NCBI GenBank assembly: GCA_021713295.1
Contig: JAKJJU010000012.1
Span: forward strand, 1-64,000
Origin: Thiotrichales bacterium 19S3-11
Lineage (GTDB): Bacteria > Pseudomonadota > Gammaproteobacteria > Francisellales > Francisellaceae
Length of the DNA: 64,000 bases
Reading direction: 5' to 3'
The notes under the pieces were generated by a model. It saw only the letters and a list, made by a program, of their open reading frames with translations. It was not told where the DNA came from and searched no databases. The position numbers were made by a program, and so were the translations under genes. Numbering within the stretch: the first letter of the stretch is position 1; each line of letters starts with the position of its first letter. Of this stretch, positions 54,323-64,000 are shown piece by piece.

Positions 54323-57300
54323 TTGAAAAAGGTAATTCGACGAGTTACGTATGCTTTATTGGGCATTTTTGTCATTTTAACCCTATTGGTTTTTATTCTA
54401 GGTTGTTTATTTACATGGCGAATGTCGCATTATGATAGTGAGCTTTCTAGTTATTTATCTGAAAAATTAAATTCCAAAATTCAACTTGACCTAACGGATG
54501 TCAGTTGGCAAGGGATTAATCCTGTTTTGACATTTAAAACGATAAAAATTAATCAAAAAAGTGCTGATATTTCCAGTCAATTACAAGGTTTAAGCGTTAA
54601 AATTAGTCTTCTGAAGTCAATTTTATCATGGCAGCTTGCACCTGAAAATATTCAGTTAAATGATTTAAAAGTAAATGTTTACCTAAATAGGCAGAGTCAA
54701 TTAGAAGTTTATAATTTAACCTCTAAAGACGTGACTAAAGATTGGCAAGCAATACAAAAAACAACACAAAGTACATTAAGTCAGTTGCTAAAGTATATTG
54801 ATGGTATTCAACCGGAAGTCATTATTAAAGCTTTAAAATTAAATTTATTTGGTAAAGATAATAAGCAAATTGCTTTAATGGGAAGTATATCAATTCGTCA
54901 TGTTAATAATAAAGGTTATTATTTTAAAGGACATATAGATTCAGCCTTAAAACAAAGTCATTTTGGTTTTGATTTTGAAATTGGGCGTAGCCAAAATCAA
55001 GCCTACCTTGAAGGTTATTTTGATGTTATGACAAAAGACCTACAAAAGGCGGTTAACTTTTTAGGCTTGGATATGCTTAAAGTGAGTGGTAAGCGTCTAA
55101 AAGCAAATGGGTATGTTAATTTTCAACCTGCCAATATCTCACATATAGCAATTCGTATCAATGGGGATGATTTAATCCTTGAGAATATTAACCGCCAGTC
55201 AAAACTTAGATTAGATCATATCGTGATGGATGTTGGTGGGCAATATCACCCAAATGGTCAGTTTAAAGTACAGGTTGTGCCACATGAATTGGTTATTAAT
55301 CAAAATAAGCGATTATTTAAACAGTTAGAAATTGAATATCTAGTGGACAATAAACTGCCTTGGCAGATGAATTTATATTATGCTCAATTAAAACTATTAA
55401 CTGATATTCGTAATGTCATTCCTAAAAATATGATATTAAAAGAAATGCAACCTTACATTGAGTCAGGTACTATCAAAGGGGAGGTAACCCAGCTGCAAAT
55501 ACAACGAGCTGACTTACACAACTTAGACTCACCATTTATTGTTGATGCTAATTTTTTGGATATCAGTTATTTAAATCCCAAATTTAAACTGAACCTGTCA
55601 GGAATTAGTGGTAATGCACATATTAGCAATGAGCAGGGAAGGCTTGCGATTCAAGCAAAATCATTAAATATTGATCAATCCATTATTGGGATGCATAACT
55701 TTCCTGAGACAACCGCTAAAGCAAGCCTACAGTGGACGTTAAATCATAAAAAGTTAGACCTTTCTATTAATTCGCTGCGTTTAGGTGGTACATGGTTTAA
55801 TGTCACTGCCTCTGGCGATGTGTTGTGGGATTTTAAAAATGCATTGCCATTTGTTGATATAACAGCTGCAGCAAATGCAAAAGATGTTACACAAGCACAG
55901 GTACGAGGGTTTTTGCCTAAAACACATATGACTCCCAAATTACATGAATGGTTATACGAAAATATTTATGGTGCTAAAGCAGTAAATGCTAATTTAAAAC
56001 TAAGGGGTAATTTAAGTGATTTTCCTTATGTTGATGGTAAAGGTATTTTTAAATTAACAGCCAATGCTTCTGGAGCAAGACTCACACCTTGGGAGGGGTG
56101 GCCTTTAATTACAGATGCTAAGGGGATGCTTGACTTTGACCAAGGTCGTTTTGAGGTCAGTGCTTCACGTGGCCAAACACTCGGCGTTGAACTATTACCT
56201 TCTAATTTAACAGTAAATGATATCAGACCACATATTGTTTCTGAAATGACAATTAATATACATACAAAGACAAACAGTGTTGATGCTAAAAACTATGTGT
56301 TGCAATCGCCATTAGAAGAGAATGCACGACAATGGTTAGACTGGATGCAGTATCATGGGGATATTGCTTCGGATGTTAAAATTTCTGTGCCATTAGGTAA
56401 TAAGAAACCAATGCACGTTGTAGGTGTATTAAAGTTAGAAAAAGGCCAGTTTGGCTTGAAAGTTTTTCCCTCTATCATCGATATTTATAATGCATCAGGT
56501 GTTATAAAATTTAATGATGATTATGCTACTGAATTATCGGTTAGGGGGTGGTTAGGATTAAATGCACCGTTTGCCATTGATTATACTCAAGCGCCAAAGG
56601 GAAAATTTAACGTAATTACAAAAGCAACCATTACCGATTCAATGAGCCTGCCAGCAGTTATTCGTAGCAAATTACATGGCCAGTCTGAGGTTAACTTAAC
56701 AGCAAATTGGCAAGACTCAGGAGGGGAAATTGAATTTAATTCATTATTTAATGGTTTATCATTTGAATTGCCAGAACCATTTGTTAAAAAGCAACGAAAA
56801 AGCTATTTACCAACCCATATTAAATTTAGTTGGCATAATGATGATGATTTGATAAGAAGTTTTGACCTACAGGCAAATTTAAATAAACAATTCAACCTAT
56901 CGGCTCAATTTGATTTAACTACTAAGCTAATAAAACTTATTGGTAATGCCAATAGTCTTGATGTTTCAGGTTGGATAAATCTAGTACAGCTGTTATCCAG
57001 TACTCAAAGTGCTCAAAACAAGTTTGGTTATGATAATCTAATACATCCAAAAAATTCAGAAATACAAAATGCTCAAATTGCATCAATTCTTTTACAGCCG
57101 CCATTTACGCTAAATCAGCGACTAAATAATTTGCTTAACAATTTCAAACCACAAATAAATTTTAATATCAAAAAACTAGCGGCGTTTCAGCAACTATTTG
57201 ATGATGTTCGTTTATTTTCTAGTGCTAAAAAATCCTCATGGTTATTAACATTGGCCTCTAATAAAGCAGATCATAAACTTGATGTTGAATTGACCGTACC

Positions 57301-58207
57301 GTTTAGCCAAAATTATTGGCAGTTAACGATCAATGAGCTTCGATTAACTTCTGTTGGCGATTTAGACTACATGCCACAATCATTAAATAATTTCAGTGAT
57401 TTTCCATGGTGGCTACCATCAATTGATATTGTGATCAATCGCTTAAACTATCAAAAAATTGACTTACTTAATCAATCAAACCTTATACTTAATCATCAAG
57501 TTAATACGATTGATGTTCCTTATTATTTATTGAAGGGCGATAATATATTTCTTTTAGGTACAGCTAGTTGGAATGGTGCTACAGATCAAACTAAGCTAGA
57601 TGGAAGTGCAACAAGTAATAATTGGGGCGCATTTTTTAAGTCTTTAGGTTTGGATGATATTTTAGTAGATGGTGAAGGACCTGTTGTCTTTGATGTGTCG
57701 TATAATGGTGGGTTATATCCTGATATTGATACATTAAATGGAAAACTTATGTTTGGCATTAATAAGGGACAGTTTCCAAAACTAAAGCCAGGCTTATCTA
57801 AGCTTTTGGGCATCTTCAGTTTAGAAGCAATGCTTGATCGACTTGGCTCTGGTGTTAATGATTTAGGTAAAGAGGGTTTGTATTTTAATCGTATTTATGG
57901 AAAATATTTAATCGAAGATGGTGTCATGAAAACAACACAGGATATTTTAGTTGATACACCATCATTTGATATGCAAATCTCAGGGGAGATAAATTTTGTG
58001 CAACAAAGTATTGATCAAACCGTCATTATACAGCCTCATTTTTCAGGGACTATGGCTGTAGCGGCAAGTCTTATTGGTGGACCAATTGCAGGGCTTGCCA
58101 CCTATGTTGCTGATAAGTTAGCAGGTGCCTCAATTTTTAAAAATCAAGGCATGGCAAAGATAACGGTAAAAGGGCCTTGGGATAAGCCTTTAATCAATGG
58201 CAAGTAG
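54323..58207 (+). CDS. yhdP: YhdP-family AsmA-like envelope protein
   Basis: A 1294-residue protein of the YhdP/TIGR02099 family. One N-terminal membrane helix (about 10-30) anchors a long periplasmic beta-rich groove; the C-terminal AsmA-like part includes LNGKLMFGINKGQFPKLKPG, then LLGIFSLEAMLDRL. In E. coli it moves phospholipids to the outer membrane together with TamB and YdbH. The start is TTG with only a weak GGTGGG upstream, 38 bases after rng. tldD, which follows in E. coli, is missing here. Confidence 0.93.
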   Translation: MKKVIRRVTYALLGIFVILTLLVFILGCLFTWRMSHYDSELSSYLSEKLNSKIQLDLTDVSWQGINPVLTFKTIKINQKSADISSQLQGLSVKISLLKSILSWQLAPENIQLNDLKVNVYLNRQSQLEVYNLTSKDVTKDWQAIQKTTQSTLSQLLKYIDGIQPEVIIKALKLNLFGKDNKQIALMGSISIRHVNNKGYYFKGHIDSALKQSHFGFDFEIGRSQNQAYLEGYFDVMTKDLQKAVNFLGLDMLKVSGKRLKANGYVNFQPANISHIAIRINGDDLILENINRQSKLRLDHIVMDVGGQYHPNGQFKVQVVPHELVINQNKRLFKQLEIEYLVDNKLPWQMNLYYAQLKLLTDIRNVIPKNMILKEMQPYIESGTIKGEVTQLQIQRADLHNLDSPFIVDANFLDISYLNPKFKLNLSGISGNAHISNEQGRLAIQAKSLNIDQSIIGMHNFPETTAKASLQWTLNHKKLDLSINSLRLGGTWFNVTASGDVLWDFKNALPFVDITAAANAKDVTQAQVRGFLPKTHMTPKLHEWLYENIYGAKAVNANLKLRGNLSDFPYVDGKGIFKLTANASGARLTPWEGWPLITDAKGMLDFDQGRFEVSASRGQTLGVELLPSNLTVNDIRPHIVSEMTINIHTKTNSVDAKNYVLQSPLEENARQWLDWMQYHGDIASDVKISVPLGNKKPMHVVGVLKLEKGQFGLKVFPSIIDIYNASGVIKFNDDYATELSVRGWLGLNAPFAIDYTQAPKGKFNVITKATITDSMSLPAVIRSKLHGQSEVNLTANWQDSGGEIEFNSLFNGLSFELPEPFVKKQRKSYLPTHIKFSWHNDDDLIRSFDLQANLNKQFNLSAQFDLTTKLIKLIGNANSLDVSGWINLVQLLSSTQSAQNKFGYDNLIHPKNSEIQNAQIASILLQPPFTLNQRLNNLLNNFKPQINFNIKKLAAFQQLFDDVRLFSSAKKSSWLLTLASNKADHKLDVELTVPFSQNYWQLTINELRLTSVGDLDYMPQSLNNFSDFPWWLPSIDIVINRLNYQKIDLLNQSNLILNHQVNTIDVPYYLLKGDNIFLLGTASWNGATDQTKLDGSATSNNWGAFFKSLGLDDILVDGEGPVVFDVSYNGGLYPDIDTLNGKLMFGINKGQFPKLKPGLSKLLGIFSLEAMLDRLGSGVNDLGKEGLYFNRIYGKYLIEDGVMKTTQDILVDTPSFDMQISGEINFVQQSIDQTVIIQPHFSGTMAVAASLIGGPIAGLATYVADKLAGASIFKNQGMAKITVKGPWDKPLINGK

Positions 58208-58268
58208 TAAATTTAGATCTTTTTAAACCATTGCCATAGTAACTAAAACCAAATTGGATTAATAAACG

Positions 58269-58970
58269 ATGTCAATTATAGAAACAGAAAATCAGCATGG
58301 GTCAACTTTTCCAATTACCCCCTATATTAAAAAATTTTTAGATCATATTAAAGATAACCCTAAAAGTGTTCTTGATGTGGGAGCTGCATTTGGTATTACA
58401 ACTATTCCTTGTATTACTTATGGTGCAAAAGTTACTGCAATGGATATGGAAGCTGCACATTTAGCTAAGATTAAATCTAGCCTCACAGAAGAAGATCAGA
58501 TGCATTTAACTTTAGTATGTGGCACTTTTCCTGAAGATAGCGAGTTGATCAACGGGCAGTTTGATGTGATTTTATGCTCAAGAATCTTACATTTTCTAGC
58601 GCCTAAACGCTTAAATCAGGCACTAAAAAAATTGTATGATTTATTAAAGCCAGGTGGTTTAATCTATACCCTAAATTTCACACCCTACCATGATTTTTTA
58701 CAACGTTTTATTCCTGAATATGAAAAGCGATTAGAGATGGGGGCTGAATATCCTGGGTATATTAAAGATTGTCGTCCCTTTGTTAAAGAGCAAAACAAGC
58801 TACCAAATGAATTACATTTGATGAATAAAGATGTCATGATTTCAGTTTTAGAGGCTCATCAATTTAAAATTATCGAAGCTTATTATGAAGCCTATCCTTT
58901 AGAGTTAGATCCAGAACATGTCATTTGTTTTGATGGGCGAGAACAAATTTGTGTGACGGCGATGAAATAG
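58269..58970 (+). CDS. SAM-dependent methyltransferase, class I
   Basis: A 233-residue Rossmann methyltransferase. Motif I is VLDVGAAFGITT, motif II ends in VTAMDME, and FDVILCSRILHFLAP is motif IV region; KPGGLIYTLNF follows. The C-terminal region has no diagnostic feature, so the substrate is unknown. It is 61 bases downstream of yhdP and convergent with the EamA gene. Confidence 0.8.
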   Translation: MSIIETENQHGSTFPITPYIKKFLDHIKDNPKSVLDVGAAFGITTIPCITYGAKVTAMDMEAAHLAKIKSSLTEEDQMHLTLVCGTFPEDSELINGQFDVILCSRILHFLAPKRLNQALKKLYDLLKPGGLIYTLNFTPYHDFLQRFIPEYEKRLEMGAEYPGYIKDCRPFVKEQNKLPNELHLMNKDVMISVLEAHQFKIIEAYYEAYPLELDPEHVICFDGREQICVTAMK

Positions 58971-58992
58971 TTTAGTTAGAAAGAGAAAACAT

Positions 58993-59853
58993 CTAGCGTG
59001 ACCGAGTAACAACAATTGATCCTAATAATGCAATTAAACCACCAATAATAGCAAGTAATGATGGTAGCTCTCCTAAAAATAACCAAGCTAAAATCAGCGT
59101 AAAAAATGGCATTAGATAAAGAAAGCTAGAAGCTTTAGCAACGGGCATGTATTTATAACCATAGCAATAGAGTGAATAAGCAATTGCACCAGGGAAAATA
59201 CCCATATAAATTACCGAAGCGGTAGCATTAAAGTGGCTATATTTTAAATCAGTGATAAGTTCAGGCGTGTAGATTAATAAACATAATGTACCTGTCCAAA
59301 TAGCATAGCTTGTAATTTCAATGGGGTGGTAGCGTTTAAGTAGAGGTTTTTGTAATACCGAATAAATACTGCCACAAATTGCTGCCAAAACAACAAGAAT
59401 AATACCAATATCCAAGTGATGTTCATTTTCTCCTAATAAAATTAGTACAATGCCGAGGAAACTTAGAATAAAACCAATGATGCCTTTTCTTGAAATATAT
59501 TCTTTAAAAGCAAAAATCGCTATTAATGAAACCAAAATAGGAATTTGTGCAATGATAAAGTTTGCCACACTAGCACTGGTTGTTTTCTCGCCATAGTTCA
59601 AGAAAATATTATACAGTGTAAATCCCATAAGCCCTAAAAGTAGAAAATATAGTAAATCTTTAATGTTTGGCTTTTGCTTGTTTTTTAAGCGCATAAATGG
59701 AATAAAAATAACAATAGCAGCAACAATATAGCGTAATAGTGCAAGCCCGCCAGCTGAGTAAGAGGTAACAGCAAAGCGAATACCAACAAAAGCTGAGGCC
59801 CAAAGAATAATTGTTATCAGTAGTGCTAGAATAGCTTTAGTATTTTCTTGCAT
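58993..59853 (-). CDS. EamA-family (DMT) transporter
   Basis: A 286-residue protein with ten hydrophobic helices in two five-helix EamA repeats. The first repeat has WASAFVGIRFAVTSYSAGGL, the second GAIAYSLYCYGYKYM and LFLGELPSLLAIIGGLIALL. Such carriers usually export amino acids or other metabolites. The ATG start lies 185 bases from aspS in the opposite direction. Confidence 0.88.
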   Translation of the reverse strand: MQENTKAILALLITIILWASAFVGIRFAVTSYSAGGLALLRYIVAAIVIFIPFMRLKNKQKPNIKDLLYFLLLGLMGFTLYNIFLNYGEKTTSASVANFIIAQIPILVSLIAIFAFKEYISRKGIIGFILSFLGIVLILLGENEHHLDIGIILVVLAAICGSIYSVLQKPLLKRYHPIEITSYAIWTGTLCLLIYTPELITDLKYSHFNATASVIYMGIFPGAIAYSLYCYGYKYMPVAKASSFLYLMPFFTLILAWLFLGELPSLLAIIGGLIALLGSIVVTRSR

Positions 59854-59893
59854 AGAGTGAATAACGATTTCCAGTGGTTAATTATTATAAGAA

Positions 59894-59966
59894 TTGACAC
59901 TGTAGCTTGAACGCTTATATTTTGCAACGTTTAGTCATTGTCAATTCGTTCAGATTCATATATTCT
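59894..59966 (+). promoter_or_regulatory. Two putative promoters of the aspS operon
   Basis: P1: TTGACA (59894-59899), 16-base spacer, TATATT (59916-59921), which is close to consensus. P2: TTGTCA (59938-59943), 17-base spacer, TATTCT (59961-59966). Both point to aspS. A short GC-containing hairpin (AAAGGTC/GGCCTTT) lies in the leader just before the aspS start. Confidence 0.6.
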
Positions 59967-60038
59967 TTTAAGGTTTTAAGCAAAATGTTAATGATAAAAA
60001 ATAAAAAGGTCTTGTTGGCCTTTGGGAGTGGTAGTTAG

Positions 60039-61856
60039 ATGCGTACGCATTATTGCGGTGAAGTCACAGAGCAGTTTTTAGATCAGGCGGTGGAAATCAC
60101 AGGTTGGGTCCATCGTAGAAGAGATCATGGCGGTGTTATTTTTTTGGATATTCGCGATCGAAGCGGATTGGTGCAATTGGTATTTGAGCCGGAAGATACC
60201 AATCTTTTTTCTAAAGCAGATCATTTGAGAAATGAATATGTTATTAAGGCTAAAGGTTCTGTACGGTTGCGTCCACAAGGGCAAGAAAACCCTAATTTAA
60301 AGACGGGTAAAATTGAAATTATTGGCCAAATACTTGAGGTTTTAAATACTTCTGAGGTTGTGCCTTTTCAAATTGATGAACATCAAAAAGTTGGTGAAGA
60401 AACTCGCTTAAAGCATCGTTATATTGATTTAAGACGTCCTGAAATGCAAAAACGCTTGATGCAGCGAGCTAAAATAGCACGTTTTATTAGAAATTTTTTA
60501 GATAATCGTGGATTTATTGATATAGAAACACCGGTATTAACGAAAGCAACGCCTGAAGGTGCAAGAGACTATTTAGTTCCTTCAAGAACGCATAAGGGTG
60601 AGTTTTTTGCATTACCTCAATCACCGCAATTATTTAAACAATTGTTAATGGTTTCAGGGTTTGATCGTTATTATCAAATTGTAAAATGCTTTCGTGATGA
60701 AGATCTACGTGCAGATCGTCAACCTGAGTTTACGCAAATTGATATTGAAACCTCCTTTCTTGATGAAAATCAAATTATGACGTTAATGGAACAAATGATC
60801 CAAGGGTTATTTAAATCAATTCTTGATGTTGATCTAATCACCCCATTTAAGCGTATGACTTATGAAGAAGCAATGAGTCGTTATGGTTCAGATAAGCCAG
60901 ATTTACGTATAGCATTAGAATTAGTTGATATTGATGATTTGGTTAAAGATGTCGATTTTAAAGTTTTTTCATCACCTGCAAACTGCCCTAATTCTAGAGT
61001 TAGCGCTTTAAAAGTGCCTCAAGCTGCAACAAAATTGACACGCAAGCAAATTGATAGTTATACCGATTTTGTCAAAATTTATGGTGCAAAGGGGCTTGCT
61101 TATATTAAAGTTAATGACGTTGCAAAAGGACGAGATGGTTTACAATCGCCAATTATCAAAAACTTATCTGATATCGCATTAGATGGTATGATTAAGCGTT
61201 TAGAATTAACAGACGGTGATATTGTTTTCTTTGGCGCAGATACGAAAAAAATAGTTTCCGATGCACTCGGTGCATTACGCATTAAAATTGCTCATGATCT
61301 GTCGCTTGTCTCAAATACATGGCAACCTCTATGGGTGATTGATTTTCCTATGTTTGAAGAAGCAGATGGTCGTCTTTATGCATGCCATCACCCATTTACA
61401 GCACCTAAGGTGAGCCACGTTGATGATTTGGATGTGACGCAGCCATTAAGTTTGCTATCTCGAGCCTATGATATGGTACTAAATGGTTATGAAATAGGTG
61501 GTGGCTCTATTCGTATTTTTGAACGTGAGATGCAGGAAGCTGTTTTTAAATTATTAGGTATATCTGAAGAAGAAGCAAAAGAGAAATTTAGCTTTTTATT
61601 AGATGCTCTTCGCTATGGTGCACCTCCACATGGTGGTGTTGCATTTGGCTTAGATCGTATTGTGATGTTGATGACTGAAACAGATAATATTCGTGATGTT
61701 ATTGCTTTTCCAAAAACGCAGAGTGCTAGTTGTTTAATGACAGAAGCACCATCTTCTGCATCACAAGAGCAAATAGCTGAACTAGGAATTATCGTACCTC
61801 AGAAAGAAATCCAGCATGAAGAGAAGGTCAAAATTACAACAGCTGAGTCTGAATAG
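60039..61856 (+). CDS. aspS: Aspartyl-tRNA synthetase
   Basis: A 605-residue class IIb enzyme. The OB-fold anticodon domain starts [20 protein letters not shown], motif 2 is [19 protein letters not shown], the bacterial GAD insertion lies between about 300 and 420, and motif 3 is [13 protein letters not shown]. Ribosome site GGGAGTGG. yhhQ follows after 18 bases. Confidence 0.97.
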   Translation: MRTHYCGEVTEQFLDQAVEITGWVHRRRDHGGVIFLDIRDRSGLVQLVFEPEDTNLFSKADHLRNEYVIKAKGSVRLRPQGQENPNLKTGKIEIIGQILEVLNTSEVVPFQIDEHQKVGEETRLKHRYIDLRRPEMQKRLMQRAKIARFIRNFLDNRGFIDIETPVLTKATPEGARDYLVPSRTHKGEFFALPQSPQLFKQLLMVSGFDRYYQIVKCFRDEDLRADRQPEFTQIDIETSFLDENQIMTLMEQMIQGLFKSILDVDLITPFKRMTYEEAMSRYGSDKPDLRIALELVDIDDLVKDVDFKVFSSPANCPNSRVSALKVPQAATKLTRKQIDSYTDFVKIYGAKGLAYIKVNDVAKGRDGLQSPIIKNLSDIALDGMIKRLELTDGDIVFFGADTKKIVSDALGALRIKIAHDLSLVSNTWQPLWVIDFPMFEEADGRLYACHHPFTAPKVSHVDDLDVTQPLSLLSRAYDMVLNGYEIGGGSIRIFEREMQEAVFKLLGISEEEAKEKFSFLLDALRYGAPPHGGVAFGLDRIVMLMTETDNIRDVIAFPKTQSASCLMTEAPSSASQEQIAELGIIVPQKEIQHEEKVKITTAESE

Positions 61857-61874
61857 CTACTAGGGTTAAGCAAC

Positions 61875-62606
61875 GTGTCTTATAGCCGCTTAGGAGAAAT
61901 GCAACCAAAAGTTTTAAGCTTCTTAGTTTTAAGCTATGTGGTTGTATTACTATTAGCTAATTGGTTTGATATGCGATTAATAAGTCTTGGTTTTGGTTTG
62001 GCAACGGATGCTGGAACGCTTATATTTCCTTTGACTTTTTTATTATCGGATTTAATTACCGAGGTGTATGGATATAAAAAAGCACGCCGAGCAATATGGC
62101 TTGGTTTTTTGTTTAATCTCATTTTTATTTTATACGGTCAGTTGGTGGTTCATTTGCCATCACCTAATTATGCACCATTAAATGAACCATTCGATCAACT
62201 ATTTAGTTTTAATATTCTGATTATATGTGCTTCATTTGTTAGTTATTTAGTTGCAGAACCTTTTAATGCTCTGTTTTTGGCAAAATTAAAAATATGGTTT
62301 GATGGCCGCTTAATTGCGTTACGATTTGTGCTATCCACTATGCTTGCAGCGGCATTAGATACGAGTATTTTTTCAATGATCGCATTTTCATCAATGATGG
62401 ATACAAGGCAGTTATCATTATTTATTATAACGATGTGGGTAATCAAAGTTGCAATTGAAATTTTAGGCCTACCGTTATCCGTGTATTTAGCTTATAAGCT
62501 GAAAAAATATGAATGCTTAGATATTTATGATACGAAAACGAAGTTTAATTTATTTAGTTTGAATATAGATTATCAACAAGAAGATAATCATTTTAAAAAT
62601 GTATAG
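61875..62606 (+). CDS. yhhQ: Queuosine precursor (preQ0) transporter YhhQ
   Basis: A 243-residue membrane protein of the VUT/YhhQ family. FPLTFLLSDLITEVYGYKKA is the family signature. About six to seven helices are present. It imports 7-cyano-7-deazaguanine for queuosine in tRNA. The start is GTG with AGGG 9 bases ahead; an ATG at 61899 has its AGGAG too close. It lies in an operon with aspS, cysM and possibly ybaB. Confidence 0.92.
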   Translation: MSYSRLGEMQPKVLSFLVLSYVVVLLLANWFDMRLISLGFGLATDAGTLIFPLTFLLSDLITEVYGYKKARRAIWLGFLFNLIFILYGQLVVHLPSPNYAPLNEPFDQLFSFNILIICASFVSYLVAEPFNALFLAKLKIWFDGRLIALRFVLSTMLAAALDTSIFSMIAFSSMMDTRQLSLFIITMWVIKVAIEILGLPLSVYLAYKLKKYECLDIYDTKTKFNLFSLNIDYQQEDNHFKNV

Positions 62607-62619
62607 GAGTAGTGGTTAA

Positions 62620-63657
62620 ATGCTTAGGGAACTTAAGCGTTTAAAAGGGCTTTTTTTTAATACGCCATTAATAGCGATTGATTTAATGCTTAATGGAGAA
62701 GCGAAACGGCTTTATGCGAAATATGAGGCTTTAAGCTTTAGTGGTTCAATTAAAGATCGCATGGCTTATTATTTATTTGAAAGTGCTTATAAAACGGAAA
62801 CTTTAAAAAAAAATCAACCAATTGTAGAAGTTACCAGTGGTAATAGTGGCATTGCTTTATCAATGCTTGGACGAGCATTGGGGCATAAAGTACATATTGT
62901 TATGCCCGATTGGTTATCGCCTGAACGCTATCAATTAATGCGCTTAGCTGGTGCTGAAATTATCAAAGTCTCCAATAAAGAGGATGGCTTTGCTCAATCA
63001 ATGGCAATTGCTAAAGATTTAGCTAAGCGCCAAGGAATGTATTACCCTGATCAATTTTCGAATCAATCGAATATACAGGCTCATAAAGAGACGACAGCTT
63101 TTGAAATTGAATGTGCATTAGAAACGCTTAATTTAAAGTTGGACCGATTTGTTGCTGCTGCCGGTAGTGGTGGTACTGTTATGGGCATTAATGAATATTT
63201 TTATCAAAAAGCGTCAAAAATAAAATCCCATCCGTTGGAGGTTAAAAATGCGCCTATTTTATCAACAGGCGTTGGTGGCGCTCATAAAATACAAGGATTA
63301 AATGGTGAATTTATTGCTCAGTTAATGGACTTTGATCGTTTAGGTCAGATTGTTTCGGTTGATGAAAATGAAGCGTTATGTGTTGCTTATCAGTTAAATC
63401 GTTTGGGTTTATCAGTTGGTTTATCAAGTGGGGCTAATTTTCTTGGTGCAATTGAGTTATTAAAAGCTCACCCAGATGATGTTATTGTGACAACGTTTGC
63501 AGATTCAGCACTGAAATACTTATCCAGTGATCTATTTGCAAGTGATGCTTCTGATTTGGTGCTACCACAGGGAATAAAGCTAAGTGGGTTTTCAGTAATA
63601 TCCAACCGAACAAAGCCTTTAGAAATATTAGAACACATGGATGTTCAAACTGCTTAA
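62620..63657 (+). CDS. cysM: Cysteine synthase family protein (CysM-like)
   Basis: A 345-residue PLP enzyme of the cysteine synthase/cystathionine beta-synthase fold. Lys45 in SGSIKDRMAYYL binds PLP, VTSGNSGIALSMLG is the substrate loop, AAGSGGTVMGIN the phosphate loop and STGVGGAHKIQGLN a further family block. It is about 40 residues longer than CysK/CysM at the C-terminus. It makes Cys from O-acetylserine and a sulfur donor, if the assignment holds. Confidence 0.82.
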   Translation: MLRELKRLKGLFFNTPLIAIDLMLNGEAKRLYAKYEALSFSGSIKDRMAYYLFESAYKTETLKKNQPIVEVTSGNSGIALSMLGRALGHKVHIVMPDWLSPERYQLMRLAGAEIIKVSNKEDGFAQSMAIAKDLAKRQGMYYPDQFSNQSNIQAHKETTAFEIECALETLNLKLDRFVAAAGSGGTVMGINEYFYQKASKIKSHPLEVKNAPILSTGVGGAHKIQGLNGEFIAQLMDFDRLGQIVSVDENEALCVAYQLNRLGLSVGLSSGANFLGAIELLKAHPDDVIVTTFADSALKYLSSDLFASDASDLVLPQGIKLSGFSVISNRTKPLEILEHMDVQTA

Positions 63658-63717
63658 AAGGCGCTACAATAAGTGCATCGATTAAGTTGTAGAATTAAAT
63701 GAATAAGGGTAAATAAT

Positions 63718-64000
63718 ATGAGTTCAAAGCCTAATTTAAGCCAGTTAATGCAGCAAGCTCAGAAAATGCAAGATGAGATGAAAAAAATGCAAGATAAAAT
63801 CCAGCAGATGGAAATTACAGGAGAAGCCGGTGCAGGACTTGCAAAAGTAACCTTAAATGGTAAGCATGAGTGTAAAAAAGTTGAGTTAGATCCGTCTTTG
63901 TTATCAGAAGAAAAAGATATTATTGAGGATTTAATTGCAGCTGCTTTTAATGATGCTGTTAAAAAGGTAGAGGGTGAAACACAAAGACAAATGGCAGATA
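63718..64000 (+). CDS. ybaB: YbaB/EbfC nucleoid-associated protein (5' part)
   Basis: The first 94 codons of a small protein are visible; the gene runs past the right edge. The N-terminal coiled coil ([20 protein letters not shown]) and the central [20 protein letters not shown] are the YbaB family hallmarks. YbaB is a dimeric DNA-binding protein usually placed between dnaX and recR. Here cysM precedes and dnaX is not adjacent. Confidence 0.93.
   Translation, partial: MSSKPNLSQLMQQAQKMQDEMKKMQDKIQQMEITGEAGAGLAKVTLNGKHECKKVELDPSLLSEEKDIIEDLIAAAFNDAVKKVEGETQRQMAD

Overview
This is an AT-rich (roughly 36-38% G+C by eye), gene-dense gammaproteobacterial chromosome segment. The fab cluster order, lspA-ileS-ribF, maf-rng-yhdP, rplM-rpsI-sspA-sspB and aspS-yhhQ are all gammaproteobacterial. 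A Pht-like MFS carrier, an LbtU/DUF3573-like porin, a CBU_0592-like membrane protein and a Sel1 lipoprotein recall Francisella, Fastidiosibacteraceae, Legionella and Coxiella. I infer a relative of Francisella/Fastidiosibacteraceae, possibly host-associated. No rRNA, tRNA, CRISPR array or insertion sequence was seen.

Layout. 1-3.6 kb: two unrecognised fragments or ORFs, an MFS carrier coupled to an AstE-like protein that has lost its catalytic residues, and a Sel1 lipoprotein. 3.7-9.1 kb: mfd, a Cys-rich LysM protein, an unrecognised protein with an ADP-ribosyltransferase-like residue pattern, and bcp. 9.1-15.5 kb: the fatty-acid/phospholipid cluster yceD-rpmF-plsX-fabH-fabD-fabG-acpP-fabF. 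15.8-20.4 kb: cytochrome b561, an AhpC/AhpD peroxidase pair, a plasmid-style ParA/ParB pair and a GDSL hydrolase. 20.4-31.1 kb: AmpG-like permease, a core-type glycosyltransferase, small unknown ORFs, rpoZ, infA, trxB, rhodanese, ispF, yhcB-truD-FAD oxidoreductase, rplM-rpsI and sspA-sspB.

31.2-35.7 kb is the most unusual region. Two paralogous LuxR-type regulators flank a metallo-beta-lactamase-fold enzyme and a three-TM protein with a Popeye-like cyclic-nucleotide-binding fold. A perfect 18-nt lux-box-like palindrome sits upstream of the first regulator. I propose a sensory or regulatory cassette (inference).

35.7-41.6 kb: RND pump, adaptor and LbtU-like porin. 41.8-46.0 kb: lspA-ileS-ribF. 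46.1-47.6 kb: a tandem pair of secreted eight-cysteine proteins. 47.8-52.0 kb: glutaredoxin 2, pckA, a CBU_0592-like membrane protein and EmrD. 52.2-58.2 kb: maf-rng-yhdP. 58.3-64.0 kb: a methyltransferase, an EamA carrier, then aspS-yhhQ-cysM and a truncated ybaB.

Several intergenic regions carry perfect inverted repeats that look like operators. They are listed separately because no regulator can be assigned to them from sequence alone.
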